DNA of 64,000 nucleotides from Rachicladosporium sp. CCFEE 5018 (Eukaryota; Ascomycota; Dothideomycetes; Cladosporiales; Cladosporiaceae), in assembly GCA_002077045.2 (NCBI GenBank), contig KZ111140.1, positions 1,930,106 through 1,994,105 on the forward strand, in the 5' to 3' direction. The position numbers and the translations under genes were made by a program. This document shows positions 31,773 through 42,633 of the stretch, one piece after another. The first letter of the stretch is position 1, and each line of letters opens with the position of its first letter. The notes under the pieces were generated by a model. It was given only the letters and a program-made list of their open reading frames with translations, was not told the DNA's origin and ran no database searches.

Positions 31773-33430
31773 ATGGACTGGAACGACATACGAAACCAGG
31801 TCAGCAATATAAGCCTTTACGACATAAAAGCAGGCGTGCGAAAAGTCCAGAATGGTAGCTACATCTATGAATGGGGTTATTGTCCCAGGACTGACCCTCG
31901 GCAGCTGTCATGAACTATACCGAGACCGAGTCCAAGGTTCGCGAAGCCACCAACAACGAGCCATGGGGCGCCTCGTCGAGTCTCATGCAGGAGATTGCGA
32001 ACGCTACTTTCAACTAGTATGCCACTGCGAGACCTTCCACAATCCTTCGCGACACTGACCGTCCCGTCCACAGTCAACTTCTGAACGAGATCATGCCCAT
32101 GATCTACAAACGCTTTACCGAGAAGGCTGCCGAAGAATGGCGCCAGATCTACAAATCGCTCCAGCTTCTCGAGTTCCTGATCAAGAATGGCTCTGAGCGC
32201 GTCATAGACGATGCTCGCTCCCATTTGTCACTTCTCAAGATGCTGCGCCAGTTCCAGTACATTGATCAGAACGGGAAGGACCAGGGAGTCAATGTCAGGA
32301 ACCGAAGTAAGGAATTGGCTGAGCTGTTGGGCGACGTGGAGAGGATACGGGCGGAGCGAAAGAAGGCGAAGGGCACGAGGGCGAAGTATGGAGGCGTAGA
32401 GGGGGGTGCAGGGCTCGGAGGAGGATCGAGTAGTCATGCGGACCGGTATGGAGGTTTCGGAAGCGAGACGGGAGCTGGGTATGGCGGCAGCACGAGAGGT
32501 GTCTACGGCGATGGCGGTGGATTCGGAGGAGAGAGTCATGACGACTACGAGGATCCAGGACGGCGAGGCGGGGCAGAGCGGTTCGACGAGTACAACGAGT
32601 TTGACGACGGTGGCGCACAAGCCACACCCGGCAGACGAAGAGCAGACGCACCCGGAAAGGCACGAGTCACGCCGAAGAAAGTCGCACCACCGCCAAAGCC
32701 AAAGGAACCAGAAGTCGACCTCTTTGATTTCGGCGACGAACCTGCCACCACCTCTGCGCCAGTGATCGCACCCGCACCCTCGGCTCCATCACTCCTCGCA
32801 CCCGCCTCAGCACCAGCAGACGAAGACGACTTTGACGACTTCCAATCCGCCACCCCCTCAGCCTCAACGTCGATCTCCGCGCTCCCACCTCCAGCACCCC
32901 CAAAACCAAACTACAGCTCCTTCGCCCTCCCCTCACATACAGCCGCTCCCACAACGCAGCAGCCCGCAGCTTTCAACAACCTCCTCTCCAGCAACGGCTC
33001 CGCCGCGAAAGCAGGCTCCTTTTCCTCCGCCTCCTCCACGCCAGCGCCATCCGGCTACCAACCCACCGGACCAAACTACTACACCTCCGTCCCCGCCCCC
33101 ACCTCCAGCAGCGTAGCCACAACCTCAGCCTTCCCCACATCCGGCTCCAGCACGTCACTGGGCGCCACAGCTTCAAAGCCAGCAGCGAAAGCCGGAGGCG
33201 GCGACGTCTTCGCCAACCTCCTCTCCGGCACAGCACTGAAGAAAGACGGCAAAGCTGGCGCGGGCAAGGGTATGACGATTGCGGATATGGCGAAAGCGAA
33301 GAGTCAGGCAGGGTTGTATGGGGCTAATGCTGCGGCTACTGCGCCAGCTGCGCCATTGGGTGGGGCTTCGAATGGGAATGGGGCGAAGAAGGGGACGGGG
33401 AGTTCGGGGTTGGACGATTTGTTGGGGTGA
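31773..33430 (+). CDS. epsin-like ENTH-domain clathrin adaptor (copy C)
   Basis: Second complete copy. Exons 31773-31854, 31905-32016 and 32074-33430; introns of 50 and 57 bp. It has 516 codons, as in copy B. The ENTH domain is unchanged except for conservative substitutions (LLEFLIKNG for LLEFMIKNG). The tail keeps LFDFGDEP and DDFDDFQSA and differs by a few Ala/Ser/Thr/Pro exchanges. Intron 2 is five bases longer than in copy B. Exon lengths are identical, so all differences in coding sequence are substitutions. The conserved frame argues that both copies are, or recently were, under selection, or are alleles. Confidence 0.92.
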
Positions 33431-33968
33431 ATGCGAGGAGTGAGATGGTCATGATCGTAGGCTGTCTTGAAGGGAGTGAAGTTCTGTGGGGAAAGCTACA
33501 AGTTACGATGCAGGGCGCGGACTTGGATTACGGCTCCTGAGCCTCTGCACATTATGATGGACAAAAGTGGACTGTCGATGCAGCAAGGCTTGGGAATCAG
33601 GATGTTGGATAGCTACGCAGGTACGATGTAGCGCGCAAGTAAGTAGCATAGAATAGAGCATTCTAGTTCTGTTCGCTATTCACTGAATTTTGATATCCGT
33701 CTGCTCACGGGGTCTGAGCCCTCCACCCGCTCCGCCTGGCTCCCACGTGTATCAACACGCGCGGTTCGGACATCCTTCGTAACGCTACGTAGTCCCTGCT
33801 CGACGACGAGCTGCTCGCTAGCATCGGTGTACACCATAATATGCGCTGCACTGTGGTAGCATCAAGGTGGGCTGCGAGGGATGACTGGTGCGAATGCCGC
33901 GCGTCGAGAATCTTCAAAATGTTTCCAGCGGTTGGCAGTGGAAGCTCTCGCGTGTCATGCCTGGGAGA
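33431..33968. other. 3' spacer after epsin (copy C)
   Basis: Counterpart of 16640-17176 and non-coding as far as can be seen. Its right part is the 3' flank of the minus-strand gene at 33969. Confidence 0.55.
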
Positions 33969-34490
33969 TCAGTACAGATTGTCTGGGCACAGGCGGTCTG
34001 GCCGGAGCTCTGCGGCTCTCTTGATGAGATGTGACAAGGTTCCTGGAGGGTTGAGCAAAGAGCCGATCAAGCGTCTCGCGAGCTTGTCGGCTTGCACGCG
34101 TCGCGGATCGTTAGCCTTGCGACGACACAGTGACGAGATATGTCTTGAATGCTTCGCCGATGCCTTCCGGCGCTTCCACCGCCCGAGTATGACGGGTAAT
34201 GAATTCTTACGATCGATCAAGTCGATCAAGGCGCAGTCCGAATCGTCGTGTCCGGAGCTTGGCCATATACGTGTGCTGCAGGCAAACCTTGATCGGCACC
34301 TGGTCCTTGCGGCAGGGGTGGCTCAGGCACGCCAGATCATCCTGGTTGCGGAGGACCCCAGCCAGAGTGGCCATCTGCTCCGGAAGCGGCTCCAGCACCA
34401 GCACCCGCAGGCTGAGGTGGCATATGCTCGGCCATCTCGGCGGCATTGGTGGCCAACCGGAGGTGATTGGCGAAGTCATCGCAAGTGCGG
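33969..34490 (-). CDS. unrecognised small gene, probably two or more exons
   Basis: The minus strand shows coding-like segments in two frames that a GT...AG intron could join. The 5' one reads LPEQMATLAGVLRNQDD and QVPIKVCLQHTYMAKLRTRR and ends at a GTAAGA donor near 34209. The 3' one reads ADKLARRLIGSLLNPPG and IKRAAELRPDRLCPDNLY, stop TGA at 33969. The start is unclear: an ATG near 34480 gives MTSPITSGWPP, and another open frame (CDDFANHLRLATNAAEMAEH) competes in the same place. No family is recognised. It lies just downstream of the LicD-type gene on the same strand. Its last exon is the piece left behind in contig B at 17177-17266. Confidence 0.4.
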
Positions 34491-34513
34491 AAGTCGCGGC
34501 AGCTTCGAGGTCG

Positions 34514-35515
34514 TCAGTCTTCTGTCGGCCTGTGTATGCGGTCATCCAGCCGCTCGAACGCATCGCGATTATAGGGTAGTTCCTGCACATGATCGGAGAC
34601 AGGGAGCTGTGGTACTGACCTCAGTGGTATCCACTCCTGCTTCACCGAATCCCAGCGATGGTTCTCGTGCGTGGTCTTGCTGAGTGCTGCCGGACCGTAC
34701 TCTTCTACCAGCAGGTCGGAGTAGGCGAAGGGCACTCGCGTGTTCACGCCCTCGAACGTAGACTCTCGAAGCGGGAAGATGTCGTCGTACATGTAGTGAT
34801 GGTTGTCCTTGACCATCATCGCACCATCGACGCCCTTTTCCTGAGCCGTGCGATTTCGGCGGAGCGTGGTGATGTCAATGAACAGTCCGGTCTGGGTGCA
34901 GATCCATCGAGCATCAATCACGTTCGTCGTATCTGAAGTGCTATCAACGTGATAATGTGGATTGATTTCGAGAAGGTAGTCCCTCCCACCATCTCGACCT
35001 GGCTCAGCGTAGTGGTGCATTGACATGTTGTAGTAGTTTGCCAGGTGGTCGATCGATCTCTCCGACACCATGACATCGATATCGGAGTCCCATGGTAGCG
35101 CGTTCCTGTTCCAGTACCAGCCGAGAAGCGAGCCATGCATGAGCCAAGTCTCGATGCCAATGTCATTCTGAAGTGTTTGTCAGTAAATTGCTATGCGCTA
35201 ACCAGTCGTATTTGCTTTACTCACCATCGTCTTGAAGTAGGTATGCGTCAGCGCTGTCAGATGTTCTCGTCGTGCATCGTACGGTAGCTTCCCACCAGCA
35301 AAGCGACCGTCATAGTGTCCACTGAAAGAAGCCTCATGGAAATATTTGCCAGGTGCATTCTGGTTAGGACTGACAAGCTGCACTGTCTGCGGCTTCACGC
35401 GGTGGTGGGGCGATTTCACTCTCTCATCACGATCGTGGCCGCTGGGGACTGCGAGGGCGTTTGCAAGATCCTGGCATGCCCATCCGACGAGCAGCCAGGC
35501 ATAGCGTCTACGCAT
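34514..35515 (-). CDS. LicD/fukutin-family protein (putative phosphotransferase, secretory pathway)
   Basis: Member of the LicD nucleotidyltransferase-like superfamily, which includes yeast Mnn4 and human fukutin, implicated in transferring phospho-groups onto glycans. Exons 35515-35225 and 35167-34514 with a 57-bp intron; 314 aa. A signal peptide is likely (MRRRYAWLLVGWACQDLANA). The signature is the stretch WLMHGSLLGWYWNRNALPWD followed by SDIDVMVSE, giving the D-x-D metal-binding pair, then RWICTQTGLFIDITTLRRN and YDDIFPLRESTFEGV. The C-terminus has the usual PYNRDAFERLDD. It acts in the ER or Golgi lumen by family analogy. The acceptor glycan is unknown. Confidence 0.85.
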
Positions 35516-36498
35516 CGTAGAGTAGCTGCCAAGCGTCGGACGTTACAGACGACGTGAGCATAATGAAATAGATTCTTCACCTTTCAGCTTTCGGACATAC
35601 GCACCGCGACGATAAGAATGAGCACGCGACATCTGCAGGGGCTAAGAGGTAGAGCATCTCTCGTCGATAGGGAGTGGGTCAACACTTTATCGCCGCGTGT
35701 CATGCGCCACACAACACCGGGCGTTGCCATTTTGGACCATTGCGATCAGGTCGCAAGGCTCCGGCCAGGAATGTGTTGTGCAGAGGTGCCGCTCTACCCG
35801 GGGAGGCCACTCATGTGGCTGCTGCTAGCAGTTGCAGTACCGCAAAGATGCAGAGAGCCTAGGCCATCGGCCATCCATAGAACGAAGAGTGCACTGTCCG
35901 TAGCAGAGTCCGCGAGACAGCCCTCTGCAGCCCTGGCGAGACGCGTCAGCACCGAGAGTGCAGCGTGCGCCAGATGGACCAGGATTAAGATTGGGACCAA
36001 GCCTTGCGCCGAATGCTTGTCAGAGCTTAGCTTTTCTTTATCGCTATGGGTGCCGAGTGCCGGGCATTTGTCTTGCCTGTGCTAATACGTACGCATTCTT
36101 CACTGTTCGATGGGCGACGCAGAATATGCACACTGCAGATGGACAACTGCTATCTTAGTCGAGTTACTGCGTTGCATCGCGAATTGTCTGCTTCAAGATC
36201 ATCGCGCAGATGTCACCGAACAATATGGTGATGACACGCCGTACTACATGGCTACACTGGCGTCGAAACAGTAGGAGTCGAAATAGGTGCATGATGAGAT
36301 TAGCTGGGGCTCGTTGTAAACGCAGTACTCTATATGTATTCGAGTTCGAACTCTGCTGCTTCCACATGACTCGCATCAAAATCTTGGCGCGATGTCGGCT
36401 CCGCACCTCGAATTTGACGACACCCAAACTTCTGCGACGACGACCATCGACGACCGCCCTATAACCCACCCCACCTACAACTCGTCAATACCGCCAAC
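35516..36498. promoter_or_regulatory. divergent intergenic region, LicD-type gene/uL14
   Basis: 983 bases. An open frame at 35618-36085 (+) has low-complexity Arg/Ser/Cys-rich translation and no resemblance to known proteins, so it is not called. The stretch close to 36498 is the promoter and 5' UTR of the ribosomal protein gene. Confidence 0.45.
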
Positions 36499-37094
36499 AT
36501 GTCCGGAAAGAGAGGGTATGTCGCCATCACTCTACCCGCTCTCGAGTCTCTTCAGGTCATGCTAACACCCTTAGCCGCGGTTCCACCTCCGGTAACAAGC
36601 TGAAGATGACGCTTGGTCTCCCAGTCGGCGCAGTCATGAACTGCTGCGACAACTCCGGCGCCCGCAACCTGTACATCATCTCCGTCAAGGGTATCGGTGC
36701 ACGCCTCAACCGTTTGCCAGCTGGTGGTGTGGGAGACATGGTCATGGCTACGGTGAAGAAGGGAAAGCCTGAGCTGAGGAAGAAGGTCATGCCCGCGGTC
36801 ATTGTCAGGCAGAGCAAGCCGTGGAGGCGGGCAGATGGCATATTCTTGTACTTCGAGGATAATGCTGGTGTGGTGAGTGCTGGGCGTATCAGGAATTGGA
36901 GGTAGAGATAGAGGGCTGACGGAAAACGCACAGATCGTGAACCCGAAGGGCGAGATGAAGGGATCGGCTATCACAGGACCCGTTGGCAAAGAGGCAGCAG
37001 AGCTTTGGCCGGTAAGCACATTTGGCGAAGAAATGCGCAGGAAGCCACTAACAACATGCAGCGTATCGCCTCGAACTCCGGTGTGGTGATGTGA
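36499..37094 (+). CDS. 60S ribosomal protein uL14 (L23)
   Basis: Cytosolic large-subunit protein uL14 (eukaryotic L23). Four exons: 36499-36515, 36575-36872, 36934-37011 and 37062-37094; introns of 59, 61 and 50 bp. The first exon is only 17 nt (MSGKRG), as is usual in fungal ribosomal protein genes, and the branch site GCTAAC precedes exon 2. The product is 141 aa, close to the usual 139-140. Signature stretches are GAVMNCCDNSGARNLYIISV, RLPAGGVGDMVMATVKKGKP, FEDNAGV|IVNPKGEMKGSAITGP and RIASNSGVVM. It is strongly conserved, and all exon joins agree with the family sequence. Confidence 0.96.
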
Positions 37095-37431
37095 GCGTGC
37101 TTGATGGACCGAGCGAACGATTTCTGGAGTGGGTGAACATGGCGTCAATAGGCGACGGCGAGCGCCGAGATGGTCAAGCATCAGGACTGGCGACGAAACT
37201 CATGCGAGACAGATGTTATTCTGTAGAGCGCCACGAAGTCACTCGATAGTCATTGCACCAAAAGCACAACCAAGCGTTCCAATCACATCCAAGATGATGC
37301 TTCACGCGATCCAGTCGTGATGCAAAGCGCTCGAACATGGCACACAACAGAGCCCAGGCCAAACTTTATCCTGAAGAAATGCTGTACAGCCCTGAACGCC
37401 TCTTGAAGCAGTGTAGATACAGAAGATCCTT
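37095..37431. other. intergenic, between convergent genes
   Basis: 3' flanks of uL14 and the membrane protein gene. Nothing else is seen. Confidence 0.5.
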
Positions 37432-38229
37432 TCACACCCTACCCTTCGTCACAGCCCGTCTCGAGCCCATGAATCTCCTTTTCTCCCTCGCATCCAGCAG
37501 CGCCACAACAGCAAAAATTACCCCAAAAACCACAAGCGGAATCAAGTTCCACCTCCAAGCTCTCATGATGTACAGATGATTCCAGATATTCTTCCGATCG
37601 CTCTTCTCCGCTAATGGCAGCTTCAGCACAGCCTTGAACCAGTTCTCCGGCGTCCAAGCCTGATTTGGGTAAGCGACCTGGTTCGGGTAGGGCTGGTTAT
37701 TGAGTAGCGAAGCATCCACGATGTTTATAGTCTGGCCCCAGTGCTGGTACGTCAGGAGGTATGTGTACACTAGCGCTGCGATGCTGAGGAGTGCCGAGAG
37801 AACAGCCAAGACAAGCCATGCGTGGTAGATCGCTTTTGTGAAGCCTCTGTACTCGCCTCGTCGGAGAGCCCGAGCTCGAAGCCAAAGAACCAGGATGCCG
37901 CCAAGCCCGACGCCGACGAATGCTGTGCCTGCTGCGCCGTTGGACGTGTGGCCTTGATTCAGGAGGAAGTGCTTTGGTTTGCCGTGGAGTGTGAAAGTCG
38001 TGCCTGCCATCGTTGGAGTAGCGACTGTGTACTCGCCGCCTGCGAAGCGGTGTAGCCAGTACACCATGCTGGAAATGAAGGCCATCTCGACAATGCCGGT
38101 GAGCATGAGCAGGCCCAGGGAGAGGGGCAGGAGCCAGCGTGGGAATGCCATGGCGTTTTGGCGAGGATGTGATTGAGAGTCGTTGATAGCAAGGTTAGAG
38201 TAGCCGACTAACGGGTAGGTGTTTGACAT
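37432..38229 (-). CDS. unrecognised four-helix membrane protein
   Basis: A 265-aa single-exon protein with four hydrophobic segments: about residues 33-57 (LLPLSLGLLMLTGIVEMAFI), 100-118 (GTAFVGVGLGGILVLWL), 135-160 (HAWLVLAVLSALLSIAALVY) and 232-250 (LIPLVVFGVIFAVVALLDA). A long hydrophilic loop between the third and fourth is rich in Asn, Pro and Trp (NQPYPNQVAYPNQAW). The C-terminus is basic. The arrangement looks like the small fungal membrane proteins with no assigned role. The frame has coding character and no shadow alternative. Confidence 0.7.
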   Translation of the reverse strand: MSNTYPLVGYSNLAINDSQSHPRQNAMAFPRWLLPLSLGLLMLTGIVEMAFISSMVYWLHRFAGGEYTVATPTMAGTTFTLHGKPKHFLLNQGHTSNGAAGTAFVGVGLGGILVLWLRARALRRGEYRGFTKAIYHAWLVLAVLSALLSIAALVYTYLLTYQHWGQTINIVDASLLNNQPYPNQVAYPNQAWTPENWFKAVLKLPLAEKSDRKNIWNHLYIMRAWRWNLIPLVVFGVIFAVVALLDAREKRRFMGSRRAVTKGRV

Positions 38230-39518
38230 GATGGAAGACGCGAGAAGGAGAGATATACATCGGAAAAAGAAGGTTGCGAATGCTTACCGACGGCGTGTAG
38301 GATGACTGCCAAGGCATGATGTGCAGAGCTTACTAGACCATCGTGTTGGCGTGAGTGGCCGCAGCCGGGGGCTTATACATTGTCAGCACTGTATTTTAAT
38401 ACACACGTGCGTAGCTGGGGCTGTTGGTCGTTGCTTGTCAGCGTTCTGACATTTAAGAAGTGGTCAGAGTAGACCCTGTAGTCGGCACTTCGCCGCATTT
38501 CATGACCGCCGTTGATGACCTTGAGCCTGGCTACTTTTCGGATGTGGTCGTGGTCCCATGTGGACGTGGTAGCTCGGTGCTTGTGTCGTGAACCCGCTGG
38601 AGATGGAGTCTTTCCTACGAGTCTGAATCATACTGATGATCGAGGACTGGCCGTCGTCGTGCCCATTGCAACGCGCTTATTAGCCGAGTTTGTCTAATGT
38701 GATATGTAGAAAGAGTAGCACCCTCGTTGTAATGAGGCCGTGCAGCCCATGAACTAAATATAGACCTCGCTTGACATGTGCTAGGGTCTGTACTTAGGGT
38801 TGCGCAACCCTAACCACACATTGGGGTTAAGTGCGATTAGCAGGATCATTCCATATCACCCCACCAGCTGGACATGAGGTCGATTCGGGAGCTAGAGAGA
38901 AAGGATCAACCCCTGTGGCATAAATCATGGACATCTGAGGTCGATTGATTCGTGTTTGGCGTCGGGATTCGCTTTTTGAAGTCATAACAGCCGTTGGCTG
39001 TTGGAGTCACCACAGTAGTGTACACATTGGAATAGACGGACCTTGAAGATCATTTCGAGTAAAACACATTGGAGGTTCACTTCACTATTCCCTCCTATCT
39101 CTACGCGACGTTGCTCGTTCATTCATTTGCTCTTCCGATCGGTATCTGCCAACTTCAGCTCTCACCCCGAACGTCAAACCCTGGCCCTGACTCGCCAACT
39201 GTCCGCAGAGACTCCTTACCTGATCAGCCCTCCCTTACTCACCACTGACGACAGCTGCCAAGCCCTCATCACTCAGTCGAGCTTCGCCACTTAGCGCGCC
39301 TCTTTCGAGAACATCCTCTGTGCCGTCGATGAGATGCTGCGAGTGTAGGGCCCAGTGGCCATGATCTTAGGCGGACAGCGGCAGCGAGGCAATGACACCA
39401 CCACGACCTGCGCTGCACAGGAGGTCCGATTGCTGGGCCGGGCTGAGGCTGCAAGGCTTACCACAACTCCGTGATGCGAACTCGTACATGGGCTTTGCGG
39501 TCATTCAAGGCAGCCATC
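38230..39518. other. long intergenic region (1.29 kb)
   Basis: No convincing gene. The ORFs at 38512-38697 and 39043-39294 are short and compositionally random. A telomere-like palindrome at 38794-38813 is listed separately. Promoter sequence for the gene ending at 37432 lies at the left edge. Confidence 0.45.
38794..38813. repeat. 20-bp perfect palindrome of telomere-type hexamers
   Basis: The sequence TTAGGGTTGCGCAACCCTAA is a perfect inverted repeat with one TTAGGG and its complement head to head. A degenerate ggggttaa follows 15 bases later. Confidence 0.85.
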
Positions 39519-40268
39519 TCATCTGCCGCCAGTGACATCAATCGTAGTCCCAGTGACATAGCCAGCAGCAGGCGACAGCAGCCAAACAATCGCTTCGGCG
39601 ACCTCTTCGGCTTCCCCAGCACGTCCAAGCGGCACGATCTTGCCCAGCCTCTCAGCGCGCTCCGGATCACCAGCAGAGAGATGGATATCAGTCTTGATGA
39701 TCCCAGGTCTCACGCCATTGACTCGCACACCCAGAGGACCGAGCTCCTTGGATAAACCAGTGGTGAGCGTGTCAATTGCGCCTTTACTTCCAGCGTAGTC
39801 CACGAACTCATTTGGCGAGCCTAGTCGAGCTGCTGCTGAGGAGACAAGGACGATAGAGCGTTCTTTCTCAGTGCCGGGAGACTTGGGAAGGCGTCGAGCA
39901 GCTTCGCGGGCACATAGATAGGCTCCCAGAACGTTGATGTCGAAGACCTTCTTCATTCGCTCTAGAGTCATGTCCGCTAGTGGCATGCTGGGTGCAGTCA
40001 CACCTGCGTTCACTACAACACCAGTAATGTGTCCACAGGAGGCCTCAAAGGAGTCGAACACGCGTAAGATCTCCGCCTCGACAGACATGTCGCCTTGCAA
40101 GATGAGAGCGTTGCCACCTGCTGCTCTCACAGCGGCTTCAGTCTCCATCGCGGCCGTCTTGTCCTGGACATAGTTGATGCCCACGGTCCAGCCTCGTTTG
40201 CCGGCTAGTATGGCTGTCGCACGACCGATCCCGCGGCTAGCGCCGGTGATGAGAACGTTGGTTGCCAT
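39519..40268 (-). CDS. short-chain dehydrogenase/reductase (SDR)
   Basis: Classical NAD(P)-dependent SDR, 249 aa, close in layout to 3-oxoacyl-ACP reductase or glucose 1-dehydrogenase types. The cofactor motif TGASRGIG starts at residue 8, followed by the structural NAG (VVVNAGVTAP), the catalytic Ser in IVLVSSAAARLG and the Y-x3-K pair in VDYAGSKGAIDTL. The C-terminal end VTGTTIDVTGG is typical. There is no transit peptide or membrane segment, so it is probably cytosolic. Single exon and intact. It is divergent from photolyase with a 231-base shared spacer. The substrate cannot be predicted. Confidence 0.9.
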   Translation of the reverse strand: MATNVLITGASRGIGRATAILAGKRGWTVGINYVQDKTAAMETEAAVRAAGGNALILQGDMSVEAEILRVFDSFEASCGHITGVVVNAGVTAPSMPLADMTLERMKKVFDINVLGAYLCAREAARRLPKSPGTEKERSIVLVSSAAARLGSPNEFVDYAGSKGAIDTLTTGLSKELGPLGVRVNGVRPGIIKTDIHLSAGDPERAERLGKIVPLGRAGEAEEVAEAIVWLLSPAAGYVTGTTIDVTGGR

Positions 40269-40499
40269 GTTGGAGAGAATTGTAGGTTCCTCCTCAAGGT
40301 CTGAGTGTCAACGATCATCGTCCGCGTAGGTTTAAGTATTATATGCTCGTCTGCTCGGGGTAGTTCACTCCGAGGTCAAAAGCCACCAAGGTGCCGTGAT
40401 GTCATAGATCTAGAACGCGCATTGGGACGCGATTGATTCATATCTCGTCTCCTTGTATTCAATACGCCCTATATCGTCCAACCGCGCAGCAGGCAGTGC
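40269..40499. promoter_or_regulatory. divergent promoter region, SDR/photolyase
   Basis: A 231-base spacer between divergent genes. No specific light-response or damage-response element is claimed. Confidence 0.4.
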
Positions 40500-42392
40500 A
40501 TGCTCCCGTTTCGACGTCTTTTGCAGCGACACCGGCTCCAGACCGCACTCATCGCGACCCTGGGAGCTCACGGCGCAATACAGAAATCATCTTCAACTCC
40601 ATTCGCGAACATGGCTCCCAAACGCAGAGCCACGTCGCCAGTCCGCCCTCCGCCAGCAAAGAAGCGCGAGATCATGAAGTCAGAAGATGGCGAAGATGAG
40701 ATCCCGCATGAAGAACGCTCCGGCGTGGTTGATCGACGCTTCTATCCTCGTGAGATGACCAACGAGCGATGCGCCAAATACAACGATGGCAGCATACCGC
40801 GACCAATCGCGTTGCTCAACGCCGCGCTGCTGGACACAAGGGCAGGACGACGACAGATCTCGCCTGGCAAGTCCGTGGTGCACTGGTTCAAGCGGGATCT
40901 GCGGCTCATGGACAATCATGCGTTGTCACTAGCAAGTAGGAAAGCTAAGGACCATAGCATCCCACTTGTGTGTATGTACATCGTCAGTCCGGAGGACTTC
41001 GAGGCGCACAATACGAGTGCGGCAAGAGTCGACTTCGATCTGCGGAACCTGGAGCTTATGAAGCAGGACCTCGCCGAGCTGGATATCCCACTGTATGTCG
41101 AGACAGTCGAGAAGAGGAAGGACGCCATTCCTCATCTACTGGCGAAGTTCAAGGAGTGGGGAGCGAAGCATGTCTACTGCAACATGGAGTACGAGGTCGA
41201 CGAGCTACGGCGGGAGACGAAGCTGGTGATGCAGTGTTTGAAAGCAGACGTCGCCTTCGAGGTTGTGCAAGACGATGTCGTAGTCGAGCCAGGCAAGCTC
41301 GCGTCAGGTGCGGGCAAGCAGTACTCAGTCTACTCCCCCTGGTTCAAGTCCTGGGTGAAGTACGTACACGAGCGTCCGCACGTCCTCAAGGAGCATCCTT
41401 CACCGACTGCCAACCCTTCCACCGCACGCGACACGTTCTCCGCTATCTTCGACGCTTCCATCCCACCCGCACCAGCGTGCAAAGCCCTCTCCACCGAAGA
41501 CCGCGAGCGCCTCACCTCCCTCTTCCCCGCCAGCGAACACGAAGCCCTCATTCGCCTGAATACCTTCCTCTCCACCTCCAAAGCCCAGAACTACGCCCGG
41601 GCCAGGAACCTCCCCGCCACACCCGGCACCTCAGTCCTCTCCCCCCACTTCAGCGCCGGCACCCTCTCAACCCGCACAGCCGTCCGCCTCGCCCTAGCAA
41701 CCACAACAAAATCCCTCGCCGCACTCGAGTCCAGCCACCCCGGCTTGCGGACCTGGATCTCCGAAGTCGCCTGGCGGGACTTCTACAAGCATGTCCTTGC
41801 GCACTGGCCCTACGTCTGCATGGCCAAGCCCTTCAAGTACGAGTACACGAACATCAACTGGGAGTACAACGACGCGCACTTCGAGGCTTGGGCAGCAGGG
41901 AAGACGGGCTACCCGATCGTCGACGCCGCAATGCGACAGTGCAATACCATGGCCTGGATGCACAACCGCTGCCGCATGATCGTCGCCTCCTTCCTCGCGA
42001 AAGACTTACTCCTCGACTAGCGCCTGGGCGAGAAATACTTCATGCTGCACCTCATCGATGGGGACTTCGCGTCCAACAATGGCGGCTGGGGGTTCGCGGC
42101 TAGCACGGGCGTAGATCCGCAGCCGTATTTCCGCGTCTTCAATCCATTGTTGCAGAGCGAGAAGTTCGATGCCGAGGGGGAGTATATCCGGAAGTGGGTG
42201 CCTGAGTTGAAGGATGTGGTAGGAAAGGCTATACATGATCCTTATGGACGGGGTGCGGGGAAGGTGGCGGAGAAGGCTGGGTATCCGAAGCCGATTGTGG
42301 AACATAAGATGGCTAGGGAGAGGGCGTTGGCGAGGTATAAGGAGGGGATTGGGAGGGAGACGGCGAATGTGGGGGGTGGGGTGCATAATTGA
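40500..42392 (+). pseudogene. PHR1: CPD (deoxyribodipyrimidine) photolyase interrupted by an in-frame TAG
   Basis: Class I CPD photolyase, which repairs UV pyrimidine dimers with blue light through FAD. The N-terminal antenna-binding domain starts VVHWFKRDLRLMDNHALSLA. The FAD domain includes FSAGTLSTRTAVRLAL, EVAWRDFYKHVLAHWPYV and MRQCNTMAWMHNRCRMIVAS. At 42018-42020 the frame reads GAC TAG CGC in KDLLLD-stop-RLGEKYFMLH, where the family has a tryptophan (DWR). One G-to-A change (TGG to TAG) would explain it. Downstream the same frame continues perfectly for 123 codons, including DFASNNGGWGFAASTGVDPQ, an FAD and DNA-binding segment. Without read-through the protein loses that essential C-terminus. 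The upstream Met at 40500 precedes a presequence-like stretch, and the second Met at 40611 could give a nuclear form. The alternatives are a sequencing error, an edited transcript, or an inactive allele. Confidence 0.75.
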
Positions 42393-42633
42393 TGCGCTGA
42401 GAATTGCTCAAGGCCGGTCTGCTTTGATAGCGAGGCGACCAAGCTTAAGTGTATTCAGCGCTGAGGTGTTTTGAATCGATGCTGTAGAATATACTTGCTG
42501 TACCATATGCTATGCACATCGACTCCCGGGGTATCGGTCTTCCCTCCCTTCCCAAGCGGTGGGCTTCTCGCTCCACTCGGATCATTCAAAATGCTCCTAC
42601 CGCTGAAACGCAAGAAAATTCCACGAAATTGCT

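Noticed and set aside
35618..36085. 155-codon ORF as a real gene
   Set aside because: Translation is Arg/Ser/Cys-rich without domain or codon character, and it lies in the spacer between LicD-type and ribosomal genes.
40970..42103. 377-codon ORF in the photolyase region
   Set aside because: It is a shadow frame of the photolyase gene.
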